From Prevotellaceae bacterium (GTDB lineage: Bacteria > Bacteroidota > Bacteroidia > Bacteroidales > UBA932), in NCBI GenBank assembly GCA_031263585.1, contig JAISFN010000197.1:1-33684 (forward strand): a stretch of 33,684 bases of DNA. The letters run 5' to 3'. Positions 7,486 through 16,140 of this stretch are shown here, in pieces (position 1 is the first letter of the stretch; each line of letters opens with the position of its first letter). The position numbers were made by a program, and so were the translations under genes. The notes beneath the pieces were generated by a model. It did no database searches, had not been told where the DNA came from, and saw nothing but the letters and a program-made list of their open reading frames with translations.

Positions 7486-10400
7486 ATGAGATTAAAACTA
7501 CTATCGACCATTGCTATTATGGCTATGTTGATTTTGTTTGGCTCCACGGCTGTGGGGCAGGTAACTACATCAGGTATTGTCGGGACTGTTTACGACAATC
7601 AAAATGCAGGCTTAGTTGGCGCTACAGTAAAAGCGACACATACTCCGTCCGGAACGGTTTATTTTGCAGTTACTCAGGGGGGAGGTAATTTTTCCATTCA
7701 AGGTATGCGTATCGGAGGCCCTTATGATATCGAAGTTTCATTTATTGGATTTAATACGGAAATATTGACAGATGTATACCTTCAGTTAGGTGAGCCTTTT
7801 TCATTTAGAGTATCGTTGGCGGAAGAAAGCCTTACCTTATCCGAAGTGTTAGTTATAGGTACAAAGCGTTCGGCATTTAACGCCGAAAAAACAGGCGCAA
7901 GTACCAATATTAATAATGGACAAATTCGTACGCTTCCTACTATTAGCAGGAGTGTCCAGGATATCGCCCGTTTGTCGCCTTATGCCAGCGGCTTGAGTAA
8001 CGGTATGGGTTTTGCGGGCGGCGACGGCCGTTCGGCGAATTTTACGCTGGACGGAGCGAACTTGAATAATAATTTCGGTTTGAGTTCGGATTTGCCCGGC
8101 GGCGGTAATCCGATTTCTATTGACGCTATCGAAGAAGTTCAGGTTGTAATAGCTCCTTTCGATGTACGCCAAACAAATTTTATCGGCGGGGGAATAAACG
8201 CTATTACAAAATCGGGAACCAACACATTTAAAGGAAGCGCTTATTATTTCCTGCGTAATCAGGATATGCGCGGTAATAGAATCGGTGATCACGATTTTGG
8301 CGAACGTGCAAAAGAGTCGAGAACAACTTATGGTTTTACGCTTGGCGGCCCGATTATTAAAAATAAATTGTTTTTCTTCGGAAATTTTGAATATGAAAAA
8401 TCTCCGCAGCAAGTTATTACCTGGCGCGCCTCAGCCGATGGCATTTCTGATCATCAAACAGTTTCGCGTGTTACCGAGAGCGATTTGCAAAAGGTTTCGG
8501 ACCATTTGAAAAATAAATACGGCTATAATACAGGTTCTTACAATGATTTTCCCGCCGATGAGAGTAATTTGAAATATTTGCTTCGTTTAGACTGGAATAT
8601 TAACAATGCTAATAAATTTAGTTTACGTTACAACCATACAAAAAACGAAGGTTGGAATCCCCCCAACGGAAACTCGACCGACGGTAGTTATCGCGACAAC
8701 GGGAAAAATCGTGTCGGAGAATATTCATTTTCATATGCAAATTCCATGTATTCAATGGATAATGTAGTCAATTCGATAACTGCAGAATTGAACAGCCGTA
8801 TCAGCCCAAAAATGTCGAATCAGCTCCTTGCCACATATTCGCAGATCAGGGACACTCGTGGTTCTACTTCCGATCCTTTTCCGTTTATTGATATTATGAG
8901 CGGTGATATCGCTACTGGCGCGGCAGCGTTAGATCCCTATATTTCGGCAGGTTATGAATTGTTTACATGGAATAATGGCGTAACAAATAAGGTTGCCACC
9001 ATTACCGATAACTTTACATATTATATTGATAAGCATAAATTTACGGCAGGTATTAGTTACGAACACCAGTATGCCGATAATAATTATATGCGTAATGGAA
9101 CAGGTTATTATCGTTATGCCAGCGTAAGCGACTTTTTGAATGGCGCGGCTCCGGTCGATTTTGCATTAACATACGGCGCTAACGGTGAAAAGAAACCTTC
9201 TAACGCAGTTGCTTTCGCTCAGGTTGGCGTTTACTTGCAAGACGAATGGAATATGCTTGATAATTTAAAACTTACAGTTGGAGTTAGAGGCGATAATATT
9301 ATATTTTTGAATGATATTATGACCAACAACGCCATTAAAGAGCTTGACTTTGGCGGTAGGCATATCAACACCGGTATCTGGCCTAAATCAAAAATCAACT
9401 GGTCGCCCCGTCTCGGCTTTAGTTATGATGTAAAAAAGGATAAATCTTTAATCGTTCGTGGAGGAACAGGTTTATTTACAGGTCGTTTACCTTTGGTGTT
9501 CTTTACTAATATGCCTAGTAATGCGGGTATGAATCAAATGCTTATGAGAGCTCGAACCTTTTTCAATTCCGACGGTAGTGTAAATAACCGCGACTCGGAA
9601 TTGGATAGGTTAACCGGAGGCCTGATTACCGATGTGGATGAAATGATTAGAGTAATGGATTTCCAAACTGTAATTACTCCCGAAATGGGTAGTGTTCCAA
9701 GTTCAATTGCAGGCGTGGATCCCGATTTTAAAATGCCGCAGGTTTGGAAAAGCTCATTGGCCGTTGATTATGAAATTCCTGTTAAGTTCCCGTTCATGGC
9801 GACGGCGGAAGTTATGTATACTAAAAACATAAACGCCGTAAGGTTGGATAACTATGCTGTTAAAACTGCAGAGAGCGGCGCTTGGGAAAGGTTTGCCGGC
9901 CCCGACAAACGTTACATTTACCCTGCCAACATGTATTACAACAATATAACGGACGCTAGTGTGTTGACAAATACAAATCAAGGATACGGATATACCTTTA
10001 ACGTTACGCTGAAAGCGCAACCGGTAAGAGATTTAGACCTTATGTTTGCCTACACGCGTACCGAAATGAAAGAAATTTCGGGTATGCCCGGTAGTAATGC
10101 CGCTTCGGCATGGGGCAACCTTGTTACTGTTAACGGACCGAATTTGGCCGATGTACAGCGTTCGCAATATGTTGTTCCCGACATGTTTATAGGTTCTCTT
10201 TCATACAGATTACCCGATATGCGCTACAAAGCCACTACCATCAGTTTATTCTATCGCGGCTATTCTGCTTCGGGATATTCATTTACATATTCGAATGATA
10301 TGAATGGCGACGGACGTAGCAATGACCTGATTTATATTCCGAATAAAAAAGGCGATATAAAGTTTATTTCGCAAGCGGATGAAGATGCTTTCTTTGCATT

Positions 10401-10785
10401 TATGGAACAAGACCGTTATTTGAAAAAACACAAAGGTGAATATGCCGAGGCTTATGCCGCTCGCGCACCTTGGGTACACAAATTTGATTTGCGCATTCTA
10501 CAAGATTTTTATGTGAATGTAGGTAAAACAAAACATACCTTGCAACTCAGTTTGGATGTGTTGAACGTGGGTAATATGCTCAATACGGAATGGGGCGTTA
10601 GTAAAAATATGAATGCTAGCGGTAACGGACGAATTTTGAGATATGAAGGAAAAGATGCGAGCAATACGCCTTCGTTTTCAATGACAAAGGTTAGCGGCGA
10701 ATATCCTACCAAAACCTACGATACTAACTTGTACTTTAGAGAATGTTGGTCACTTCAAATAGGCTTGCGTTATATTTTTAATTAA
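7486..10785 (+). CDS. Oar-like TonB-dependent outer-membrane receptor
   Basis: This 1099-aa outer-membrane protein starts at ATG 7486; an in-frame TTG six bases earlier is unlikely. The signal peptide ends near AVGQ (about residue 25). A carboxypeptidase-regulatory-like beta sandwich follows (about 27-115, IVGTVYDNQNAGLVGATV), then a plug domain (about 125-240) and a large 22-strand-type barrel ending in an aromatic residue (LQIGLRYIFN). The SARP/Oar-type plug (DARQTNFIGGGINAITKSGT-like segment near 215-245) places it with the Oar-like group, not with SusC. No SusD partner is adjacent. The substrate cannot be told from sequence; Oar proteins have been linked to cell-surface functions as well as uptake. 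A hairpin terminator follows, so it is probably transcribed alone. Confidence 0.9.
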   Translation: MRLKLLSTIAIMAMLILFGSTAVGQVTTSGIVGTVYDNQNAGLVGATVKATHTPSGTVYFAVTQGGGNFSIQGMRIGGPYDIEVSFIGFNTEILTDVYLQLGEPFSFRVSLAEESLTLSEVLVIGTKRSAFNAEKTGASTNINNGQIRTLPTISRSVQDIARLSPYASGLSNGMGFAGGDGRSANFTLDGANLNNNFGLSSDLPGGGNPISIDAIEEVQVVIAPFDVRQTNFIGGGINAITKSGTNTFKGSAYYFLRNQDMRGNRIGDHDFGERAKESRTTYGFTLGGPIIKNKLFFFGNFEYEKSPQQVITWRASADGISDHQTVSRVTESDLQKVSDHLKNKYGYNTGSYNDFPADESNLKYLLRLDWNINNANKFSLRYNHTKNEGWNPPNGNSTDGSYRDNGKNRVGEYSFSYANSMYSMDNVVNSITAELNSRISPKMSNQLLATYSQIRDTRGSTSDPFPFIDIMSGDIATGAAALDPYISAGYELFTWNNGVTNKVATITDNFTYYIDKHKFTAGISYEHQYADNNYMRNGTGYYRYASVSDFLNGAAPVDFALTYGANGEKKPSNAVAFAQVGVYLQDEWNMLDNLKLTVGVRGDNIIFLNDIMTNNAIKELDFGGRHINTGIWPKSKINWSPRLGFSYDVKKDKSLIVRGGTGLFTGRLPLVFFTNMPSNAGMNQMLMRARTFFNSDGSVNNRDSELDRLTGGLITDVDEMIRVMDFQTVITPEMGSVPSSIAGVDPDFKMPQVWKSSLAVDYEIPVKFPFMATAEVMYTKNINAVRLDNYAVKTAESGAWERFAGPDKRYIYPANMYYNNITDASVLTNTNQGYGYTFNVTLKAQPVRDLDLMFAYTRTEMKEISGMPGSNAASAWGNLVTVNGPNLADVQRSQYVVPDMFIGSLSYRLPDMRYKATTISLFYRGYSASGYSFTYSNDMNGDGRSNDLIYIPNKKGDIKFISQADEDAFFAFMEQDRYLKKHKGEYAEAYAARAPWVHKFDLRILQDFYVNVGKTKHTLQLSLDVLNVGNMLNTEWGVSKNMNASGNGRILRYEGKDASNTPSFSMTKVSGEYPTKTYDTNLYFRECWSLQIGLRYIFN

Positions 10786-10889
10786 GTAAGCAATAAATTC
10801 TTTTAAAAACTAAGAATAATAACAGGGCTTAGGTTTTTATAAAGAACATTTTGATATTATTGGCTTAAGCTTTTGTAAATAATTTTATT

Positions 10890-10930
10890 AAAAGCGGTAT
10901 TCTAAAAAATCAGGATACCGCTTTTATTAT
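10890..10930 (+). terminator. Hairpin terminator after TonB receptor
   Basis: AAAAGCGGTAT (10890-10900) pairs perfectly with ATACCGCTTTT (10915-10925) around a 14-base loop, followed by ATTATT. It lies about 105 bases after the receptor stop codon. Confidence 0.8.
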
Positions 10931-11011
10931 CAGGCTATTTTAAATATAAAACGAAGTATTTACTAAAATTGGATAAAATAAGTTATTTTTGTAAAATAGC
11001 TCATATACGAA

Positions 11012-11110
11012 ATGATTAACGGAAATATTACCCCCAAACGGCAGCAGCAATTGACCGTTCAGTACCCCAATATGGATACGTTAAGCGAGGCGGTGGTAGG
11101 TAACCGCTGA
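11012..11110 (+). CDS. Possible 32-aa small protein or gene remnant
   Basis: An ATG at 11012 opens 32 codons ending in TGA at 11110. The peptide begins MINGNITPKRQQQL and ends SEAVVGNR. Codons such as CGG, CAG, ACC, GCG and CGC contrast with the AT-rich flanks, as expected of real or formerly real coding sequence. A TATTTTTG element lies 20 bases upstream of the ATG, so a short leader is possible, but a matching -33 box is not evident. I recognise no family. It could be a small functional peptide, a leader, or the 5' remnant of a deleted gene. Confidence 0.35.
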   Translation: MINGNITPKRQQQLTVQYPNMDTLSEAVVGNR

Positions 11111-11188
11111 TATTGGTCTATTATATAAATATATAAAATCTATTTTTTCAGCAAAATAAAATCTGGAATCTATATTAAGTAATTGAAA

Positions 11189-12733
11189 ATGCAACGGGTA
11201 TTTGTTATATTTATTTTATTGTTTTGTTTAATAGCGAATTATACATTTTCTCAGGATTTACTCCCTCCCGACTTAAAGAGCGTGAGTATTAATCCCGGAA
11301 CCGGCAATATTCTTGTGAAATGGACTAAGCCCGATGACGAAAATGTTACCCATATCGAAATATCGCGGCGCCCTTACGCCGGAAACCTATATTCTTTCGA
11401 CTCGATAGGGGCCGTATATCTTCCCGGTTCTGTTTTTATTGATAATGATGTTACGGATATAAACGAGGAACGGCAAACATACCGCATACGTTCGGCAAAC
11501 GATATAAAATACAGCGCTATCACCTCAATGCATTTGACAATGACAATTAACGCGGTTTATAATGCTTGCGGTAATGAAATCGAAGTGAGGTGGAACCCTT
11601 ATAAACAATTGTTTATTGATGCTAACGGAAAGATTGTTGAACCGCATGAACCCGAAGAAACCTTCAATAAATCGATAAAATATGAAGTATGGGGTTATGC
11701 CGGTTCAGGTACATTTAACGAAGGTAACGCCGTTAAACTAGGAAATACGGTAAGCGGTACAGTTGATGTGCTGGAAGACCTTAGCGAGGGAAGCAAGTAT
11801 CATTTGTTTGTAAAAGCCTTGTTGCCGAACGGCGATACCGCATCATCCTATCGTATGGAGGTTGAAACTACGGCACGGCGTGCACCATCGTACATGAATA
11901 TCGATTCGGTGATAAGCGTTAACGGGACAGTAGAACTTTATTTCGGGATCGATAAAAATACCCAGCTCGATACATTTGCCCTATACCGCAACGATGAACC
12001 CAATAAGCCGATTTATTGGTTCCGGGATGGGCCTCCTGCAAAACATATCGATAGGAATATCCAGCTCGGTTTAAGCTATAATTATCATTTAGGAGTGTTT
12101 CGATGCGGAAAATTATTGCAAACTACCGATACGGTTAACAATATCTTGTTAATGGTTAACAGTACCGGGCAGTCTACGCTATTAAGGTGGGCGGAGTTTA
12201 CCAATAAACCGGCAAAATATGAACTTACACGGATTGAACCCGAACCCGAAGAGCTTGTTTATTCGGCAACAGATATATATACCTGTAACGATGAAATAAA
12301 GCCCTTTTTGGAAGATGGTTTTTTCAGGTATTGTTATTCGCTCGAAGCCGATAACGGGCAGTCGTTAGCCCGCAGCGAACCCCAGTGCATAACAGTGGAG
12401 CCTATTGTAAACATGCCCGATGCGATTGACCCGCTTAGCGATATTACAAATCCGGCTACGGGCATGAGCCGGAACCGCTTTGGCCCGATTCTTTTATTCA
12501 AAGATGATAAATACCGGTTTACCCTTGAAGTTTTTAATAAGGCCGGCATTCGTATTTTTGCATCGACCAAGGAGTTTACGGATATGTTATCTCCCTTTTA
12601 TCATTATTGGGACGGGCGTTATAACAATGATTACGTTAGAGAGGACGTATATATTTACAGTTTGAAATTTGAATTTAAAAATCGGAAACCCTATACGCAG
12701 AACGGAACGGTTACGGTAGTATACAGGCAGTAG
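11189..12733 (+). CDS. Secreted Fn3-like protein with degenerate type B sorting domain
   Basis: This 514-aa protein starts at ATG 11189; a TTG two codons earlier is weaker. Residues 1-21 are a signal peptide ending FSQ. The body consists of fibronectin-III-like beta sandwiches (about 25-115, 120-230 and further copies), with features such as GNILVKWTKPDD and SIKYEVWGYAG. The last 100 residues (about 412-514) follow the gliding-motility-associated type B C-terminal fold: VFNKAGIRIFAS, then YYHxWDGRY-like HYWDGRYNNDYV and a final TVTVVYRQ strand. The usual FTPNGDGxND motif at the start of this domain is replaced by a divergent DPLSDITNPATG segment. It is therefore probably exported to the surface, though recognition by the T9SS is uncertain. 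It precedes the (p)ppGpp gene by 38 bases. Function beyond surface location is unknown. Confidence 0.8.
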   Translation: MQRVFVIFILLFCLIANYTFSQDLLPPDLKSVSINPGTGNILVKWTKPDDENVTHIEISRRPYAGNLYSFDSIGAVYLPGSVFIDNDVTDINEERQTYRIRSANDIKYSAITSMHLTMTINAVYNACGNEIEVRWNPYKQLFIDANGKIVEPHEPEETFNKSIKYEVWGYAGSGTFNEGNAVKLGNTVSGTVDVLEDLSEGSKYHLFVKALLPNGDTASSYRMEVETTARRAPSYMNIDSVISVNGTVELYFGIDKNTQLDTFALYRNDEPNKPIYWFRDGPPAKHIDRNIQLGLSYNYHLGVFRCGKLLQTTDTVNNILLMVNSTGQSTLLRWAEFTNKPAKYELTRIEPEPEELVYSATDIYTCNDEIKPFLEDGFFRYCYSLEADNGQSLARSEPQCITVEPIVNMPDAIDPLSDITNPATGMSRNRFGPILLFKDDKYRFTLEVFNKAGIRIFASTKEFTDMLSPFYHYWDGRYNNDYVREDVYIYSLKFEFKNRKPYTQNGTVTVVYRQ

Positions 12734-12771
12734 TTGCTTAAAAAGATATAATAAAAGGGAGGGTATAATAA

Positions 12772-15060
12772 ATGGCTTACTTACAAACCGAAGAGGAAAT
12801 AAAGCTTATACAAACTCATTTTGATGAGTTGCTTACTCATTGTCAAAAATTTCCGGCAGAAGAAATTGAAATAATCCACAGGGCTTTTTTATTGGCGAAT
12901 GATGCGCATATGGGTATCCCCCGCAAATCGGGAGGCCCGTATATAATACATCCCATTGCCGTTGCACGTATTGTTGCAGTAGAAATTGGCTTGGGGCATA
13001 AGTCGATAGCAGCAGCCCTGCTTCATGATGTGGTCGAAGATTCCCATTATACGCTTGATGATATACGCCTTTTATTCAGCGATCAAATTGCTTACTTAGT
13101 TGACGGGTTAACGAAGATTGAAGGCGCCTCGGATAATAACGACAGTTCGAATTCAAAACAAGCGGAAAATTTTAAAAAAATATTGATAACGCTAAGTGAT
13201 GATATCCGTGTAATTTTGATTAAGTTGGCAGATCGTTTGCACAATATGCGTACATTGGAGTTTATGGCGCCTGCTAAGCAGATGAAAATTGCCTCGGAAA
13301 CCATGTTTATTTATGCCCCGTTAGCGCATAGGATGGGCTTTTATATCATAAAAAGCGAGCTGGAAGACCTTAGCCTTAAATTTTCGCAACCCGATGCGTA
13401 TAAAAAAATATCAGACAAGCTGAAACAGCGGGAGCTTGATAGCAAAGATTTTATCAACCGTTTTATAGCTCCCATTATTGAAGAGCTGAAACAGGCTAAC
13501 ATTACTTTTGAGATAAGTAGCCGTTTTAAATCGGTATATTCAACATGGCGTAAAATGCAGGTTAAAGACATCCCTTTTGAAGAGGTGTTCGATTTATTTG
13601 CCATTCGTATTATATTCGATGCTACTGAAGGCGTGCCGGAGCGAATTCAATGCTGGCATGTATATACATTAATTACAGAGATATACCGTTCGAAAATTGA
13701 CCGGTTACGCGATTGGACCAGTACGCCTAAAGCCAATGGCTACGAGGCTTTGCACTGTACCGTAATGGGGTTGGGAGGCGATTGGGTTGAAGTACAAATA
13801 CGTACGCGCCGCATGGACGAAATTGCCGAGCGGGGAATTGCCGCACACTGGAAATACAAGGATAACGAAGCAAAAGAAAATGAGCTTGACAGATGGTTGA
13901 AGCAGGTTAAAGAATTTTTAGAGAACCCCAATATCAATGCTTTGGAATTTCTTGACCAATTCCGCATGAATTTGTTTGCTAATGATATTAGCGTATTTAC
14001 ACCCAAAGGCGAAACCAAATCGTTACCGAAGGGGGCTACTGCTTTAGATTTGGCCTATCTTATTCATACCGAAATAGGTAACCACGCTATTGCCGCTAAG
14101 GTAAACCATAAGCTTGTATCCTTGAATCATGTGTTAGGTAGCGGCGACCAAGTTGAAATTGTTACCACGGCAACCCAGAAGCCTCAGCTTGAGTGGCTGA
14201 ATTATGTAACTACGGCACGGGCCGTATCGTTGATAAAAAATTCGTTAAAGTCGGAGAGTAAAAACAATCAGCTTAAAGGACGGGAGATTATCGAGTGCGA
14301 GTTACAAAAATTTGGCATACGCCCCAGTACGCGAACGTATCGTAAATTGATTGAAGCATACAAGGTTAGCGATAAAAAGGAGCTATTCAGCAATGTAGGA
14401 ACAGGCGTTATCCAATTGAATAATCTGGATAAAATTCTCAGGCATAATACTCCTTATAAATGGGTGCAATACTGGGGCATGCAAATTTTAGGTATGGGTA
14501 GTCCGAAAAAAAATCTGCGGAAAAAAATAACACTGGAGTATGAAAATGAAAAAAATGCAAAATATAAGCGCATCGACCGTAAAACGCCTTATCTGTTGAA
14601 GGAAAATGTTGAGGATAAAAGTTTATCGTACATTATTGCAGAGTGTTGTAAACCCATTCCCGGCGATGAGGTTGTCGGTTTTGTAAATGAGGATAATGTA
14701 TCGGTAACTATTCATAAACGGAAATGCCCGACTGCTACGAAACTGGCATCGCAATTCGGCGACCGTATTGTAACCGCCAAGTGGGCTACGCATAAAGTGC
14801 TTTCGTTTTTAATAGTTTTGGAGATAAAGGGAATCGATAGGCTGGGCATATTAAACGAACTTACAGGGATTGTAACCGGGCAGTTAGGAGTAAATATCCG
14901 GAAATTAAGTGTCGAAAGCCATGACGGCATTTTTGAAGGTACGATTGAATTGTACGTGCATGATACCGTGGATTTAAATAACCTGATTATGCAGGTTGTT
15001 AAAATTAAAGGTATAGAAACTGTCAGGAGAATAGAGAAAATTGACTCAACAGTAGCTTGA
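12772..15060 (+). CDS. spoT: Bifunctional (p)ppGpp synthetase/hydrolase (RelA/SpoT family)
   Basis: This 762-aa long RSH protein makes and degrades the alarmone (p)ppGpp. The HD hydrolase domain (about 40-195) retains IIHPIAVA, LLHDVVEDS and KLADRLHNMRTL, so hydrolysis should be active. The synthetase domain (about 245-360) has SRFKSVYSTWRKM, DLFAIRIIF and TPKANGYEALHCTV followed by EVQIRTRRMDEIAERGIAAHWKYK. A TGS domain (about 400-460, ISVFTPKGETKSLPKGATALDLAY) and a C-terminal ACT domain (about 690-760, GIDRLGILNELTGI) complete the normal order. An unusually purine-rich GGGAGGG lies about 10 bases upstream of the ATG, rare for this phylum. The 38-base gap to the Fn3-like gene permits co-transcription. 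Confidence 0.95.
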   Translation: MAYLQTEEEIKLIQTHFDELLTHCQKFPAEEIEIIHRAFLLANDAHMGIPRKSGGPYIIHPIAVARIVAVEIGLGHKSIAAALLHDVVEDSHYTLDDIRLLFSDQIAYLVDGLTKIEGASDNNDSSNSKQAENFKKILITLSDDIRVILIKLADRLHNMRTLEFMAPAKQMKIASETMFIYAPLAHRMGFYIIKSELEDLSLKFSQPDAYKKISDKLKQRELDSKDFINRFIAPIIEELKQANITFEISSRFKSVYSTWRKMQVKDIPFEEVFDLFAIRIIFDATEGVPERIQCWHVYTLITEIYRSKIDRLRDWTSTPKANGYEALHCTVMGLGGDWVEVQIRTRRMDEIAERGIAAHWKYKDNEAKENELDRWLKQVKEFLENPNINALEFLDQFRMNLFANDISVFTPKGETKSLPKGATALDLAYLIHTEIGNHAIAAKVNHKLVSLNHVLGSGDQVEIVTTATQKPQLEWLNYVTTARAVSLIKNSLKSESKNNQLKGREIIECELQKFGIRPSTRTYRKLIEAYKVSDKKELFSNVGTGVIQLNNLDKILRHNTPYKWVQYWGMQILGMGSPKKNLRKKITLEYENEKNAKYKRIDRKTPYLLKENVEDKSLSYIIAECCKPIPGDEVVGFVNEDNVSVTIHKRKCPTATKLASQFGDRIVTAKWATHKVLSFLIVLEIKGIDRLGILNELTGIVTGQLGVNIRKLSVESHDGIFEGTIELYVHDTVDLNNLIMQVVKIKGIETVRRIEKIDSTVA

Positions 15061-15499
15061 TTCGGCTTTTAGGAAACGTGATATACATTACGAGACTGTT
15101 TAAAAATTAAAGGCATGCTCCGTTGTTATTGCATATTTCGTTAAAAATTAGTGTATTATCATTGCAATAAATAAGACCGATAACAATGGTTAAGATAGTA
15201 TTAAGGAGTTAACTTCCGATTAAAATGTATTTTTTCCTGACAATTTAACAAAAAAGATATCAGTCCGCCATCCCGTTAGTATCGTTAATCGGAGGTAGTA
15301 GATGATTTAAATATTGAATGCTTATCGAGAGCTTATTAAGGAGGGGGCGCCAGCGGCTATCATCCCCGTATGCGTCTCAAAATTTTGTTTTACAATTAGC
15401 TTAATAATAGCTATTTGTGCTGTAAGATAGGAAGAGCCTTAATGAGAATATCTATTTCATGCGGTTGTCAGGAAAAAGTACATTTTGATTGGACGTATT
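15061..15499. other. Intergenic region with MITE-like element
   Basis: The 439 bases between the convergent (p)ppGpp gene and coaD contain no gene I can support. Most of the stretch is taken up by a 277-bp element with 28-bp terminal inverted repeats (15216-15492). Confidence 0.65.
15216..15492. mobile_element. MITE-like element with 28-bp terminal inverted repeats
   Basis: The left end (15216-15243) and the reverse complement of the right end (15465-15492) match at 25 of 28 bases. Both run CC.AT.AAAATGTA and end TTTTTCCTGACAA. The three differences are all transitions. The 277-bp interior has no long open frame. This is the form of a non-autonomous miniature element. I see no clear target-site duplication in the immediate flanks. 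Alternatively it could be a diverged long-stem structure at the 3' ends of two convergent genes. Confidence 0.6.
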
Positions 15500-15979
15500 T
15501 TAGTACGTCCGTTTATAATCTTCAAGAATAATTGCTTGCGGAATAAACTGCGATACATCCCCGTTGTTAATAATAATATCGCGCACTATCGAGGAGCTTA
15601 TGGCGGTATGTTCGGGGGCAACCAGCATAAATACTGTTTCTATTTTTACGTCTAATTGTTTATTTACTTGCCCAATAGCTCGCTCAAATTCAAAGTCGGC
15701 CGAAGTTCGTAAACCGCGTATTAAAAAATAAACATCCAGTTTGCGGCACAGGTCTACAGTAAGACCTTTATACGGTAATGTTTGCACCTGGGGGTAATTT
15801 GCAAACACTTTATCAATCATATTAATCCGGTCTTCAATTTCGAACATATATCTTTTTTCCGAATTGTGACCTACTGCAATAACAACCTCATCAAATAATT
15901 GTAAAGCCCTATATACTAAGGCTGCATGTCCAATTGTGAAGGGATCGAACGATCCGGGAAAGATAACTGCTTTTTGCAT
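15500..15979 (-). CDS. coaD: Phosphopantetheine adenylyltransferase
   Basis: This 159-aa enzyme catalyses the penultimate step of coenzyme A synthesis: 4'-phosphopantetheine plus ATP gives dephospho-CoA and pyrophosphate. The nucleotidyltransferase signature is clear: FPGSFDPFTIGH at residues 7-18 contains the T/HxGH motif, RGLRTSADFEFE lies in the middle, and ISSSIVRD near residue 127 is the ISSTxxR-like motif. Length is standard. It starts at ATG 15979. The DUF4846 gene lies upstream on the same strand, 161 bases away, with a dispersed repeat between them, so close coupling is uncertain. Confidence 0.95.
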   Translation of the reverse strand: MQKAVIFPGSFDPFTIGHAALVYRALQLFDEVVIAVGHNSEKRYMFEIEDRINMIDKVFANYPQVQTLPYKGLTVDLCRKLDVYFLIRGLRTSADFEFERAIGQVNKQLDVKIETVFMLVAPEHTAISSSIVRDIIINNGDVSQFIPQAIILEDYKRTY

Positions 15980-16005
15980 ACATTATTTTATTAAATTATC
16001 AAGTT

Positions 16006-16093
16006 ATTATATAATTTAAGATTATAGATTTATATTTTTATAATATTTATAATGCGACAATTACCCGCAATGTATATGTAAATATTTATTGGA
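16006..16093 (+). repeat. Dispersed intergenic repeat, copy 4
   Basis: This AT-rich segment begins TTATATAATTTAAGATTATAG and ends GTAAATATTTATT. It aligns to copy 3 (5686-5780) with a six-base gap near the start and a few other changes. It sits between the 3' end of the DUF4846 gene and the start of coaD, in the same orientation relative to the upstream gene as the other copies. Confidence 0.65.
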
Positions 16094-16140
16094 GGTTTAG
16101 TGATAAATAATCTCCAATTTTCAATTTTAACAAATATTTT

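Larger units (their letters stand above)
10786..11188. other. Spacer between TonB receptor and Fn3-like gene
   Basis: This 403-base stretch holds a terminator (10890-10930), a possible -7 element TATTTTTG (10984-10991) and a 32-codon open frame (11012-11110) whose codon choice looks more gene-like than the surrounding AT-rich DNA. Nothing else is recognisable. Confidence 0.5.

Noticed and set aside
7849-8412. 187-codon frame opposite the TonB receptor
   Set aside because: It is an antisense shadow of the receptor gene with no family resemblance or start signal.
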